Assembly: GCF_026625565.1 (NCBI RefSeq)
Contig: NZ_CP112998.1
Span: 4,342,501 to 4,406,500 of the forward strand
Direction: 5' to 3'
DNA from: Dyadobacter pollutisoli
Lineage (GTDB): Bacteria > Bacteroidota > Bacteroidia > Cytophagales > Spirosomataceae
DNA length: 64,000 nt
Part shown: positions 17,786-27,356 of the stretch, piece after piece
How the letters are laid out: every line of letters starts with the position of its first letter
How positions within the stretch are numbered: position 1 is the stretch's first letter
Position numbers and translations under genes: made by a program
The notes under the pieces: generated by a model
Told to the model about the DNA's origin: nothing
What the model saw: only the letters and a program-made list of their open reading frames with translations
Databases searched by the model: none

Positions 17786-19426
17786 CTATAATCCTTTCGG
17801 GTTCTGAACAGCCACACTGCCCTCCCCCGCCTTGTTGTAAGCAAGCTCATTGGCAGGTACATCCCAGTAATCCAGGAAGTTGTAATTAATAGTCGCGTTC
17901 TTGTTCACCAAACCAGCCTTGTCAACCACTATCGCACCTTTTCTGCCTCCGCCGCTTGCCACATCGTCAATTATTCCCCAGCGCCGGGCGTCGTAAAAGG
18001 CAAGGCCCCTGAATGGTAAAACCACCCTTCTCTCACTTCTCAATTCTTCCTTGGCAGCTGCAAGAGCAAGACCTTTACCGGCCACAGCAGCCAGCCCAGC
18101 GCCTTGAAGTGTACGTATAGCATCAATAATTTTAAGGCCACCCTCGATGTCCCCTGTGTTGATCAGGGCTTCCGCCAAAGTAAGCTGATTTTCTTCGTAG
18201 GTAGTGGCCATGTAAAATTCATATTCTCCCACCTTTTTACTTCCTAACACAACTACCCCGGCCAGCCCTTTGCCACCGTCGATCAAGCCATAGCGGGTAT
18301 TGAATATATTTCCACGGTCATTGTTACCAATCCATGGATTAGCCTCAATCGCAAAATTATTCTCCAACCTCTTATCGCCAGCTTTGAAATCCTGTATGAG
18401 GCGTTCGCTTACTTTGAAATTACTGGTTTTGGTAGTACCCGCAGTAAGTGCCGAAGGCGTGCTTCCCGTAGCTGAAATAAAATCACTGGTTTCGTTGGAC
18501 CTGGCTGTGAATACATAATCAGTGGCTGAAACACCATCCTTCGCAAGTGCTATAATAGATGCCCATTGCGCCGCAGTCATGTCTTTTACAGGCGTGTTTA
18601 CCAGGATGTTACGTGCTTTCATGGAGTTGATATTCCTCTTCCACATGTCTGGCGTAAGTATCCCTCCTTTGCCAACCTGAAAGAATGCGGGAATGATCTT
18701 TCCGATGATCGCTGAATAATCAGAAACGTTGCTCACAGCGCTCAGTGCTGCCGCTGCCTTGTCAAAATTGGCATTAGACTCCGCAATGATTGCCTCCTTG
18801 CTTACAAAAACCCCGTTTGTTCCAACTGCTTCGTCATTAATGATACCAGCATAGTAAACAGACCCGATCCGGGAGTAAGCATAACCTTTCCACCAGTATG
18901 CCCATGCCTTCAATGCGTTTTTCTTACTTTCCGCGTCGCCCGTAAATGTGGTAGCGTCCACCAATGCCAGAACGTTATTGGCCCCGCTGTTGAGGCTGTA
19001 CATATACGCCCACTCGTAGTATAGCGGGTTGTCGCTTGCGTTCGCATTGATGTTGACCTGCCGGAGCATATCCAATTGAAGCGTCGGAGAATTGGGGTTC
19101 ATCACTTTGGTACCATTATCGAGGACCACGTAATTGGCCACCCCTATTTCGTTCAGCCGCTGGTTAGCCGCTTCCGCACCGATATTGTCGCCCATGATTT
19201 CATGATAACCAACAGGATCTCCGAAAAACCCGCCATAAAAACCGCCATACTTTACGGTTAGAAAACCATTGACATAGATAGCGCCCTGAGCGAGGTTGAT
19301 GAGGCCGGATTCAGAATTAGCGCTTCCGGTTGTAGGCTGATTCGGGTTCTTAACGTCCAACTGATCCTTGCAGGAAAAGGCAAATCCCAGTAGGACCAAC
19401 ATTGACAATATTTTTATCTTTTTCAT
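17786..19426 (-). CDS. SusD/RagB family outer-membrane lipoprotein (locus 1)
   Basis: A 546-residue lipoprotein: a signal peptide with lipobox FSC (C19), followed by KDQLDVKNPNQ, the acidic/Lys type that favours surface export in Bacteroidota. The body has the helical TPR-like pattern of SusD proteins, and the C-terminal part includes ELRSERRVVLPFRGLAFYDARRWG, the typical end-region. SusD proteins cap the SusC barrel and bind ligand. It lies 34 bases after the SusC gene and is clearly cotranscribed with it. The ligand is unknown; no hydrolase gene is near. Confidence 0.95.
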   Translation of the reverse strand: MKKIKILSMLVLLGFAFSCKDQLDVKNPNQPTTGSANSESGLINLAQGAIYVNGFLTVKYGGFYGGFFGDPVGYHEIMGDNIGAEAANQRLNEIGVANYVVLDNGTKVMNPNSPTLQLDMLRQVNINANASDNPLYYEWAYMYSLNSGANNVLALVDATTFTGDAESKKNALKAWAYWWKGYAYSRIGSVYYAGIINDEAVGTNGVFVSKEAIIAESNANFDKAAAALSAVSNVSDYSAIIGKIIPAFFQVGKGGILTPDMWKRNINSMKARNILVNTPVKDMTAAQWASIIALAKDGVSATDYVFTARSNETSDFISATGSTPSALTAGTTKTSNFKVSERLIQDFKAGDKRLENNFAIEANPWIGNNDRGNIFNTRYGLIDGGKGLAGVVVLGSKKVGEYEFYMATTYEENQLTLAEALINTGDIEGGLKIIDAIRTLQGAGLAAVAGKGLALAAAKEELRSERRVVLPFRGLAFYDARRWGIIDDVASGGGRKGAIVVDKAGLVNKNATINYNFLDYWDVPANELAYNKAGEGSVAVQNPKGL

Positions 19427-19460
19427 ATTTTAATCTTTTAAAGAATACAATGAATGGTTT

Positions 19461-22400
19461 TTAGAAGCCGAAATTGAGAGAGACCTGATATGATCTGTAG
19501 TTCGGCATACTGCTATGGTCAGTTCCGCGATCCCATGCAGAGTTGTTCGCTCCGGATACGATTTCAGGATCCATACCGGTGTATTTGGTCAAGGTAAACA
19601 GGTTACGTCCCGACAATACCAGCTGCAATTTTCTAAATCCTTTGATCTTGGTCACTTTGGCAAAATCGACACCCAGGGAAATATTTCTCAGACGCAGGAA
19701 AGAAGCGTCTTCGTAGAAATAATCTTTGGTCCCATTTCTCGTAACAGCCGCATAGACCCCTCTGTAAAACGACGTCCACGCGCCGGTTTCACCGTCAATA
19801 GTGAATGGTTTCGAGTAATCTGCATGAATACCGTCGCGATACATCCATTCTTTGGTTTGGTTGTAAAGGTGGCTTCCCTGGATCCAATCCAATTGAAACC
19901 CGAAAGTCAGGAAGTTCTTGAAGGTCAAATCATTGATGAACGACATGTTAAACTTTGGATTTGGATCACCAAAGCTGTATTTGTCAGGTGTTACATAAGG
20001 AAATTTGGTAGCCTTATCCACCACATATCCATTGCTGGCCAGCGTGTAGTTCCCTTTTTCAGCTTCGGTCAAAAATGGTGTTCCGTCTGGTTTCACTGCA
20101 TCCAGGCTATGGATCATTTTGTGGCCATAAAGCTGCCCGATTTTTTCATCCTTGCGCAGCACGTAATTGGTACTTCCCGCACTGGAAATAATGACGATCT
20201 CCTGGTCGCCTACCACAGAATTTATCTTCGAAGTTTGTTTTGTAAAGTTCGTCGTCAGGTTCCAGGTAAAATTCTTCCCATGGTACATCGCTGCGTTCAA
20301 CGAAGCCTGCAAGCCGTGCGAGCCTAATGAAAAAGCATTGGTCTTCAAGGTTCCGGAACCGGAAGTTGGGGCCACATCAATGTTCCAGATCGCATTGTCA
20401 GTCGTGCGCTTCCAGTAAGTTGCCGACAAACGGACATCATTCAGCCAGTTCCCGCCAGGCATCAGATTGACTGTCAGATCTGTCCCTATTTCAAGTTCTT
20501 TGGAAACCTCTACGCTCAGGTCAGGGTTATTTTGATTCGGGTCAAAATAGAAGGCATTACTGGATCCTAAAACCTTCGTTCTCAACGTAACGTAACGATC
20601 GAAAGGATTGGGCTGAATACCCGCTTCGCCGTAAGCTGCGCGAAGTTTGAATTCAGGCACAAGGCCGGCAAGGTTACCACCCTTCCAGAAATCAAATGAG
20701 GACATCCTCAAATAAACATCGCCTCTTGGAAAAGTGAACGGCTTGGAACCACCGCCAAATGCCGACGAATAATCGCTCCGGAATCCCCCAGCCAGACCAA
20801 AAAGTTCGCCATATTCAATTTTTTGGTTAACAAGGTATCCATATGTGATAAACGGCTCAGCGTAGTCCTCAATAACCTTGAAAGAAGTCCCCTGGGTGCT
20901 AGTAAACGGCGTGTAAGAGGGCAATCCGGCCGCAGAGGCCGCGTAAAGCGTCTGCTTTTGGTTACGATAGTCAAAAGAAACCTGTGTAGATGTTGTAATA
21001 GGAACATTCCAATGGAAGTCGTCCTGGAAATTGGTGTAAAAGAACGCGGTACCCAGAAAGTTCTGGAATGTTTTGGCATAGGTATATTTGTCAATACCAC
21101 CGGTATTATCTGGGCTGATCGCGGAACCAACCCAGGTCGAAGCCGCGACGGAGTTAGCGTTGTCCGACTGATTCTGTGCGGTGAAGATAAAATCTTCCCT
21201 GCGGTAGTTCAGCCCGTACTTCGCATCCAATTCGAGATACTTATTGACTTTGTAATTAAGATTGAAATTTTGAATGATATCAACCCGCTTATCGTCACTG
21301 CTGGAATAATGCTGAGCGTAAATCGGATTACTACCGTTCACACCTGCCGCATCCCCTAATCTGTTGATAGGGCTTCCATCAGGCAGCCTGAAGTCGTAAT
21401 CAACAAAAGCCCGGCTGTTAAAAATAGAAAATATGTTGTTTCCATTTACCGTGTTTTTGGTGTAAACGAGCTGCGTAGTGCTCCGCAGTCTTAATCCCTT
21501 GGCCAGCTGAACACCCAGGTTCGTCGTGAGGTTGCTCCTGTCATTATATCCATTGTTCAGGAAGTTTGACTTCTGATGGTTATTGGACGCAGAAGCGCTG
21601 AAATCAAATTTTTCGCTGCCGCCTGACATGGAAACACTGTTATTGTAGGTGTTTGCCGGAACGAAAAATTCTTTGAAATGATCATGATAAGCAAGATTGG
21701 CGTTATAAGGCTTATCGGTTTTATTCAATGGGTCCGTACTGTTCCAGATGACATTTTCGGAGTACAAGCCGGTCAGCGGATCAATGGTAATCGGAGCACC
21801 TGAGGAGCCAATGATATTATTGTTTGCGTCGGTATTGTAGCCGTGAAACTGGGACTTTGCCATTCCACCTACGTTCAAATAGGTGTTGTTCGTAATCGAA
21901 GATGAAAAATCGATATTCAGCACGCCGTTTTTACCTCTTTTGGTAAAAAGCTGGATTACCCCATTTGCACCCTGGGCGCCGTAAATAGAAGCGGAGGCAG
22001 CCCCCTGTACAACCTCGATCCTTTCAATAGTATTAAGATCGATCGAGCTAAGGTCCGTCGAAACCATCTGGATACCATCGATCAGGATCATTGGGGACGT
22101 TCCGCGGTTCACAGAGTTGATGCCCCTTAGCAAGATATTGACCGACGCACCGGGCGTTCCGTTGCCGCTCGTAATCTGCGCTCCCGGAATTTTACCAACC
22201 AGTGCCTGATCGACCGAGGCGGAAGGCGTCTGTGGCAGATTTTTACCAGAAATCGTTTCCACAGAAATCCCCAGCTTGGCTTTGGTAGTAGCCACCCCGC
22301 TACCTGTTACGACCACCTCGCTCAAAATCCTCGCGTCGGAAACGAGCTTCACATCAATAACGCTCAAATTCTCAAAAGCGAGTTCCTGAGAGATCATGCC

Positions 22401-22628
22401 TACAAAGCTAAAAATTAACTTTCCCTTGTCGGGCACACCAATTTTGTACTTCCCATCCATGTCTGTAATCACACCGTTGTTGGTTCCGGCTACCACGATG
22501 TTCACCCCTGGGATGGCGGACGCATCGTCCGCGGCGGTGACTGTACCTGTTACGAATTTTTCCTGTGCCCATAGCAATGACGAGCAGGAGCACACCAGCA
22601 GGGCGCCCAGCAGTAGAATTTTCTTCAT
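19461..22628 (-). CDS. SusC/RagA family TonB-linked outer-membrane transporter (locus 1)
   Basis: A 1055-residue transporter with a signal peptide (to about residue 21), a carboxypeptidase-regulatory-like domain (about 25-105, VTGTVTAADDASAIPGVNIV), and a plug with the SusC signatures PSASVDQALVGKIPGAQI and RIEVVQGAASASIYGAQGAN (about 135-230). A 22-strand-type barrel follows, ending in a terminal Phe (VSLNFGF). There is no STN domain, so sigma-factor signalling is unlikely. With its SusD it takes up an oligomeric nutrient; the substrate is unknown. A good promoter lies at 22671-22701. Confidence 0.96.
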   Translation of the reverse strand: MKKILLLGALLVCSCSSLLWAQEKFVTGTVTAADDASAIPGVNIVVAGTNNGVITDMDGKYKIGVPDKGKLIFSFVGMISQELAFENLSVIDVKLVSDARILSEVVVTGSGVATTKAKLGISVETISGKNLPQTPSASVDQALVGKIPGAQITSGNGTPGASVNILLRGINSVNRGTSPMILIDGIQMVSTDLSSIDLNTIERIEVVQGAASASIYGAQGANGVIQLFTKRGKNGVLNIDFSSSITNNTYLNVGGMAKSQFHGYNTDANNNIIGSSGAPITIDPLTGLYSENVIWNSTDPLNKTDKPYNANLAYHDHFKEFFVPANTYNNSVSMSGGSEKFDFSASASNNHQKSNFLNNGYNDRSNLTTNLGVQLAKGLRLRSTTQLVYTKNTVNGNNIFSIFNSRAFVDYDFRLPDGSPINRLGDAAGVNGSNPIYAQHYSSSDDKRVDIIQNFNLNYKVNKYLELDAKYGLNYRREDFIFTAQNQSDNANSVAASTWVGSAISPDNTGGIDKYTYAKTFQNFLGTAFFYTNFQDDFHWNVPITTSTQVSFDYRNQKQTLYAASAAGLPSYTPFTSTQGTSFKVIEDYAEPFITYGYLVNQKIEYGELFGLAGGFRSDYSSAFGGGSKPFTFPRGDVYLRMSSFDFWKGGNLAGLVPEFKLRAAYGEAGIQPNPFDRYVTLRTKVLGSSNAFYFDPNQNNPDLSVEVSKELEIGTDLTVNLMPGGNWLNDVRLSATYWKRTTDNAIWNIDVAPTSGSGTLKTNAFSLGSHGLQASLNAAMYHGKNFTWNLTTNFTKQTSKINSVVGDQEIVIISSAGSTNYVLRKDEKIGQLYGHKMIHSLDAVKPDGTPFLTEAEKGNYTLASNGYVVDKATKFPYVTPDKYSFGDPNPKFNMSFINDLTFKNFLTFGFQLDWIQGSHLYNQTKEWMYRDGIHADYSKPFTIDGETGAWTSFYRGVYAAVTRNGTKDYFYEDASFLRLRNISLGVDFAKVTKIKGFRKLQLVLSGRNLFTLTKYTGMDPEIVSGANNSAWDRGTDHSSMPNYRSYQVSLNFGF

Positions 22629-22670
22629 TAGTAAGTAATAGTTAGGTTGGTATCGAGGTCAGCCTCTAAG

Positions 22671-22701
22671 CAAATATATTCATTTGAAATTTCGATACAA
22701 A
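22671..22701 (-). promoter_or_regulatory. Predicted promoter of SusC/D locus 1
   Basis: On the minus strand, TTTG (22698-22701) and TATATTTG (22671-22678) are 19 bases apart, matching the Bacteroidota housekeeping consensus. The -7 box is 42 bases before the SusC ATG. Confidence 0.65.
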
Positions 22702-23308
22702 CTACTGTACAAACGGAAATATGGTTACATAATAATCTACAATCATTTTATAAAAAGAAATAATATTTGCATAAACAAGGTTTTATAAAAATGTTATTCT
22801 GCCAAATATATTTCGGTAACGCTACCAGCAAATCTTCATTTTGCCGACGATATGTGCCCGCTTTTTGTTTTTAAAAAATATTATTAATTCGCTTGGCAAA
22901 GATTCTTGATAATATTCTACAACTCCATTTAAAAATGATTAGCCAAAAACGATCGCTTTTCGGATTTTCCAAGAATTATTGATTTATAAAAATGCTATGC
23001 CCTTGTAATCATACAATTAAACCACCAAAATTAACTATACCCGAGAAAAGGGTGATATTAATGCAGCCTATAGAAATATTGTTATTTTAATATAATATCA
23101 AATTTAAAGAAGTGCATTTTCATGTATGCAAGCCATAATTTGGCAAAAAAATATAAACGGTATGAATAAACGCCGGAGAATAGCAATGAGTTTTAGGGAA
23201 AAATGAACGATTTGTCATATACGTCAAACTTCTTTCGAAGCAGTAGGTTTCACAGTATTGCCTACTTTTGCTGAAAACTTTTATCCAAATTTCTAACAAT
23301 CGTTTACA
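22702..23308. other. AT-rich intergenic region without a gene
   Basis: About 600 bases between divergent SusC and the TIM-barrel gene. It is strongly AT-rich, has no reading frame of convincing length and no tRNA-like or riboswitch-like fold. A TACTTTTG -7-like box at 23263-23270 could serve the plus-strand gene. The string TTTATAAAAATG occurs twice (near 22785 and 22983). Confidence 0.6.
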
Positions 23309-24163
23309 ATGAAGAAAGTAACGAAGATAGTGTATTTTGCACTTGGCGTTTTAATGTCTTTCGAAAGCTTTGGACAGGGGAAACCTGTTTATACCAAACC
23401 CATAGGCCTGCAAGCTTACACATTCCGGGGCAGCTGGGACAAGGGCATTGAGGCGACTCTGGACACGATTAAATCCTTAGGCGTGACAGAAATGGAAGGC
23501 GGGCCGATCAAAGGGATGACTACCGAAGAGCTGCGCAAGCAACTCGATAAGCGCGGCATTAAAATGGTATCGATCGGTGCCGATTACAAGATGATCAGTG
23601 AAAGCACAGCAGAGACGATCAAAAACTGCAAAATTTTGGGAGCGACTTTTGTAATGGTCCCCTGGATCCCCCATAAAGGTGCATTTGATCTTGCTACTGC
23701 AAAACAGGCCGTGGCTGACTTCAATAAAGTTGGCAAAGAATTGAAAGAGGCAGGGATCACCTTCACCTACCACAACCATGGTTATGAATTCGAGCCTTAC
23801 GAGGACGGTACATTGTTCGACTATCTGGTCAAAAATACAAAGCCTGAATATGTAAGCTTCGAAATGGACGTACTCTGGACAGCTTTCCCGGGACAAGACC
23901 CTGCGAAACTGCTATTAAAGTATCCGACACGCTGGAAACTGATGCACTTGAAAGACCTGCGTAAAGGTGTAGAAGGAAACTTGTCGGGCGGTACGCCAAC
24001 GACCAACGACGTTGCATTGGGAACCGGCTCCATTGACATTCCCGCTGTTTTGAAAGCCGCAAAAAAAGTAGGGATCGTTCACTATTTCATCGAAGATGAA
24101 AGTCCTTCGTATCTGAAACAAATCCCTCAGACGATTGCTTTTGTTAAGAGTGTGAAGGAGTAA
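23309..24163 (+). CDS. Secreted sugar phosphate isomerase/epimerase-like TIM-barrel protein
   Basis: A 284-residue protein with a signal peptide (to about residue 23, SFGQ). The remainder is an AP-endonuclease-2/xylose-isomerase-like TIM barrel: LQAYTFRGSWDKGI at strand 1, the KGMTTEELRKQLDKRGIKMV helix, TFTYHNHGYEFEPY with metal-site His, FEMDVLWTAF, and WKLMHLKDL with further metal residues. Members isomerise or epimerise sugars with a divalent metal. The export signal is common for Bacteroidota homologues. The substrate is unknown. It lies divergent to SusC/D locus 1, across a 680-base gap, so a functional link is possible but not shown. Confidence 0.85.
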   Translation: MKKVTKIVYFALGVLMSFESFGQGKPVYTKPIGLQAYTFRGSWDKGIEATLDTIKSLGVTEMEGGPIKGMTTEELRKQLDKRGIKMVSIGADYKMISESTAETIKNCKILGATFVMVPWIPHKGAFDLATAKQAVADFNKVGKELKEAGITFTYHNHGYEFEPYEDGTLFDYLVKNTKPEYVSFEMDVLWTAFPGQDPAKLLLKYPTRWKLMHLKDLRKGVEGNLSGGTPTTNDVALGTGSIDIPAVLKAAKKVGIVHYFIEDESPSYLKQIPQTIAFVKSVKE

Positions 24164-24169
24164 AACAGA

Positions 24170-24198
24170 GAGACTTGGCAAGTCCCTTGGCAAGTCTC
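24170..24198. terminator. Hairpin, possible weak terminator or attenuator
   Basis: GAGACTTGGCAAG and CTTGGCAAGTCTC form a 13-base stem with one mismatch and a 3-base loop. No clean T run follows directly (AGGATAGTTTTAT), so the terminator call is tentative. Confidence 0.45.
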
Positions 24199-24233
24199 AG
24201 GATAGTTTTATACTTTGCAGAAAAAAGGATTTT

Positions 24234-25190
24234 ATGGAACCAGCATTGTTAAATCAAGTCCCTTCGCTGGATTTGGCCGATTTCACATCAGGAAATCCGG
24301 AGCAGAAAGAGCAATTCGTCGCTGATCTTGGGTCGGCATTTACAAATATAGGTTTTGTCGCTATCAAAAATCACGGGCTTAGTGATGCCCTCAGAAATGA
24401 TCTGTACCACTACGTACAGCAGTTTTTCTCACTTCCCGATGAAATCAAAAAGAAATACGAATTTCCAAACCTGTTTGGCCAACGCGGCTACATTGGTAAA
24501 GGCAAGGAAACGGCCAAGGGATTCAAAGTAGCTGACCTGAAAGAGTTTTACCACGTTGGTCAGCCCGAGCCCATTGGCAGTATGCCATCCAATGTATTTC
24601 CCGATGAGCTGCCTGATTTCAAAAAATATACACTCGAAGTTTATAACACATTTGAAAGCACCGGAAAAACATTGCTTCGAGCTATCGCCATCTATCTGAA
24701 CCTTCCTGAAGACTATTTTGAAGATAAAGTAAAAAACGGCGACAGTTTGCTCAGAGCATTGCATTACTTCCCGATCCCCAATCCCGAGCTGGTACCGGAA
24801 GGAGCGGTTCGCGCGGCGGCACACGGTGATATCAACCTCATTACCCTGCTTATGGGTGCCAGTGCGGAAGGACTGGAAGTACTGAGACGCGACGGTGAAT
24901 GGATCGCCATTACGGCATTACCGGACCAGATCGTCGTCAATGTAGGAGATATGCTTGACCGGCTTACCAACCACAAACTCAAATCCACGATTCACCGCGT
25001 CGTCAATCCACCGCGGGAAAAGATGGGTACCTCCCGATATTCGATCCCATTCTTCATGCATCCGCGCGCAGACATGGACCTGACCAGCCTGGACAGTTGC
25101 GTATCTGCGGAAAATCCGAAACTTTATACCAATATGACTGCCGGCGAGTTTCTGGATGAGCGTTTGAGAGAGTTAGGATTAAAGAAATAA
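24234..25190 (+). CDS. Isopenicillin N synthase-like 2-oxoglutarate/Fe(II) oxygenase
   Basis: A 318-residue cytoplasmic protein of the IPNS/2OG-oxygenase family. The N-terminal DIOX_N part (residues 9-120, VPSLDLADF ... NIGFVAIKNHGL) precedes the double-stranded beta-helix with the iron triad H197, D199 (AAHGD) and H254 (STIHRV), and the co-substrate pair R268 and S270 (SRYS). All metal residues are intact. It probably hydroxylates or oxidises a small molecule; no biosynthetic cluster is next to it. The ATG at 24234 is preceded by a purine-rich AAAAAAGGA. Confidence 0.92.
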   Translation: MEPALLNQVPSLDLADFTSGNPEQKEQFVADLGSAFTNIGFVAIKNHGLSDALRNDLYHYVQQFFSLPDEIKKKYEFPNLFGQRGYIGKGKETAKGFKVADLKEFYHVGQPEPIGSMPSNVFPDELPDFKKYTLEVYNTFESTGKTLLRAIAIYLNLPEDYFEDKVKNGDSLLRALHYFPIPNPELVPEGAVRAAAHGDINLITLLMGASAEGLEVLRRDGEWIAITALPDQIVVNVGDMLDRLTNHKLKSTIHRVVNPPREKMGTSRYSIPFFMHPRADMDLTSLDSCVSAENPKLYTNMTAGEFLDERLRELGLKK

Positions 25191-25205
25191 AACGGCAGAA
25201 CCCAC

Positions 25206-26393
25206 TTGGCCCATCCACCCATTCGCCGCTTTCGTTACATCATTTACCTGATGGATATCCTCTTGCTGTCACTCACAGCGTTTGGCGGTCCGCAGGTACA
25301 TTTGATGATGATGATAGAAAGGCTCGTGCGAAAAAGGCGATACATCACCGAAGAAGAACTGCTTGAATTACAAGCTCTTTGCCAGGTATTGCCAGGTCCA
25401 AGTTCGACGCAAACGGTAACAGCCATTGGCCTGAAAATTGGTGGACAACCACTGGCTTATCTCAGCCTGATCGTATGGTCGCTGCCAGCGATGATACTCA
25501 TGACGACGGCGGCTATCGGTATCCACTACCTTGAAAGAAATTCCATTTCGCTAGGATTCACCAGGTTTGTCGGCCCGATGGCAGTAGCTTTTTTAATGTA
25601 CGGAGCATGGGCAATCGCCCGCAAAGTGATTCATAACGCGCAGGGCTGGTCTTTTTTGATCATTTCAACCATGCTTGCCTATTTATATCCATCACCCTAC
25701 ATGACGCCGGTACTGATCATTTCGGGCGGAATTGCCGCTTCTCTCAATTTCAAGAAGCACGAAAAAATGGAGCGTGGCCCGATACGGATTCTCTGGCGGC
25801 CCATTATATTCTGGATATCCGTACTGGTAGCTGCTGCCATTATCGGAAAGATCACGAACTCACTGCCGGTGCGGCTTTTCGAAAACTTTTATCGTAACGG
25901 AAGCCTGGTTTTTGGCGGCGGGCAGGTACTGATCCCAATCCTTTACAATGAGTTTGTTGGATTTAAGCATTACCTCACCGATCAGGAATTTCTGGCGGGA
26001 ATGGCCCTGACGCAGGTTGTACCGGGCCCTGTATTTTCAATTGCTACTTTTGTCGGCAGCATTTCACTGCAATCCGAAGGTATCGTCGGGCAAATTATTG
26101 GAGGGTTTGTCGCTACCGCCGGGATATTTCTCCCAGGTACATTCTTTATCTTTTTTGCCTACCCTTTTTGGGCCCAGCTCAAAAAATACCGCGGTATCCG
26201 CGCCTCGCTGGAAGGAATTCATGCGGCTAGTTGCGGACTTACCATCGCCGCAGCCATTTCACTTTTCCAACCCATGATGACCGACTGGCAACCGCTGCTG
26301 ACCGTAATCACTACCCTGCTCGTCCTCACCTTCGCCAAAGTCCCCTCCTACCTCATCATTCTCGCAGGCTTGCTGCTAGGATTGATTTTCTGA
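25206..26393 (+). CDS. chrA: Chromate transporter (CHR family)
   Basis: A protein of 395 residues with two homologous CHR halves, about 10 hydrophobic segments in all. Half 1 contains LTAFGGPQVHL and QVLPGPSSTQTVTAIG, and half 2 contains FGGGQVLIPILYNEF and QVVPGPVFSIATFVG. These duplicated GGP/PGP motifs define the family, which exports chromate or related oxyanions. The start is uncertain: TTG at 25206 keeps the RRFRYIIYLMDI segment that normally precedes the first helix, whereas the first ATG (25251) would cut into it. It follows the oxygenase gene after 15 bases. The substrate is inferred from the family. Confidence 0.88.
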   Translation: MAHPPIRRFRYIIYLMDILLLSLTAFGGPQVHLMMMIERLVRKRRYITEEELLELQALCQVLPGPSSTQTVTAIGLKIGGQPLAYLSLIVWSLPAMILMTTAAIGIHYLERNSISLGFTRFVGPMAVAFLMYGAWAIARKVIHNAQGWSFLIISTMLAYLYPSPYMTPVLIISGGIAASLNFKKHEKMERGPIRILWRPIIFWISVLVAAAIIGKITNSLPVRLFENFYRNGSLVFGGGQVLIPILYNEFVGFKHYLTDQEFLAGMALTQVVPGPVFSIATFVGSISLQSEGIVGQIIGGFVATAGIFLPGTFFIFFAYPFWAQLKKYRGIRASLEGIHAASCGLTIAAAISLFQPMMTDWQPLLTVITTLLVLTFAKVPSYLIILAGLLLGLIF

Positions 26394-26460
26394 GCTGCTA
26401 AACTGGAACTGGTTTTAATGGCGTTTAACACTCCTACTAAGAAAGAGAAAAATAGGAATG

Positions 26461-27003
26461 TTATTTAGATGGATCTTCAAATAATATGTTATCAAATGCT
26501 TTTTTGATAGTATCATGATATGGGTTCGAATTGCTAATGAAAATTGAGCAATACCCCTCACCACATAGCTCATTGTCGTTCTTAGTTGCTAGATTATTAT
26601 TAGATTGAAATATTTTGTTATACCATCTGGTGAACAACCTATTTCGGCAAACATCTCTTGCATCATCATTTTCGCATATCATAATAATCGATTTCGAGGG
26701 GGACTTAACGAGAGATCCTAACAGTAGAGATAGCACGGTGTCCATGATTCTTTTGTCGTGGCTCTGCCCGAGAATTTTTGAAGCTCGGTTACCTGAATAG
26801 TATAAAGCTTCACGTACTTTGCCGTGTGGCTCAAACGTGAAGCTTACTATGTCATTATTGAAGTCCGGGTATTTGCTAAAATAGTCTGGTGAGTTGGTAA
26901 AGTAGGCTATGTACTCTATGCCACTATCCGTATAAAATTTATACGAATCCTCGCCTGCACTAACTAGATCATACGGGTTTAACGAATTTGATTCCCCTTG
27001 CAT
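26461..27003 (-). CDS. Orphan protein, possibly DUF6169-like
   Basis: A 180-residue cytoplasmic protein without signal peptide or membrane helix. It begins MQGESNSLNPYDLVSAGEDS, followed by YKFYTDSGIEYIAYF; this start resembles the Bacteroidota DUF6169 pattern as I remember it, which is not verified. The middle has IIMICENDDARDVCRNRLFTRWYNKIFQ, a pattern with Asp-Arg and Arg-x-x-x-x-W that looks like a conserved core. Base composition is clearly more AT-rich than the flanking genes, which suggests transfer. Its start lies inside the small upstream gene (35-base overlap), so translation is probably coupled. It converges with the chromate transporter gene. No function can be named. Confidence 0.7.
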   Translation of the reverse strand: MQGESNSLNPYDLVSAGEDSYKFYTDSGIEYIAYFTNSPDYFSKYPDFNNDIVSFTFEPHGKVREALYYSGNRASKILGQSHDKRIMDTVLSLLLGSLVKSPSKSIIMICENDDARDVCRNRLFTRWYNKIFQSNNNLATKNDNELCGEGYCSIFISNSNPYHDTIKKAFDNILFEDPSK

Positions 27004-27145
27004 GTATGTTTTCTAAGGTTTCTTTCCCCTCGAAGTATCTGGACACCGCTTTTTTGTCGTCTAGCATCTTCTGAAAAAGTGATCCTTTCTTCTTATTTGC
27101 GCCATCAGCAGCTTCTGCCACTGGCTCACTTGCTGTTTTGTTCAT
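26969..27145 (-). CDS. Small orphan protein overlapping its downstream neighbour
   Basis: A 58-residue frame: MNKTASEPVAEAADGANKKK, then GSLFQKMLDDKKAVSRYF, ending ARGIKFVKPV. It has an acidic/Ala start, a Lys-rich linker, an amphipathic helix and a short basic tail. It starts at the ATG at 27145 and ends with TGA at 26969-26971, 35 bases inside the next gene. The ending GIKFVKP recurs, in my recollection, in small Bacteroidota proteins encoded just before larger partners; this is not verified. Size, order and overlap resemble an antitoxin or adaptor gene upstream of an effector, but nothing proves that role. Confidence 0.6.
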   Translation of the reverse strand: MNKTASEPVAEAADGANKKKGSLFQKMLDDKKAVSRYFEGKETLENIHARGIKFVKPV

Positions 27146-27356
27146 GGTCTTTTTGGTAATATTGTTTTAGGCGTTGACCTTATACCTATATTCTTGAATC
27201 GATTTAAGTTTTATAGGTAACGCTCTTGTATATTTACTTTTGTAAACATACAAATATATAAAATTTGTTTCACATCAGAGAAAGTGTAACGCTTACCAAG
27301 GTTCTGACAAGAGTAAACGAAATTTAACCACCACAGAATAGTATACAATTACAAGA

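Noticed and set aside
22702..23308. Possible small RNA or regulator gene in the AT-rich gap
   Set aside because: No convincing hairpin-plus-T-run or reading frame was found; the repeated TTTATAAAAATG is expected by chance in such AT-rich DNA.
25206..25250. Chromate transporter starting at ATG 25251
   Set aside because: That would remove the RRFRYIIYL segment normally found before the first helix; TTG 25206 is kept, but with uncertainty.
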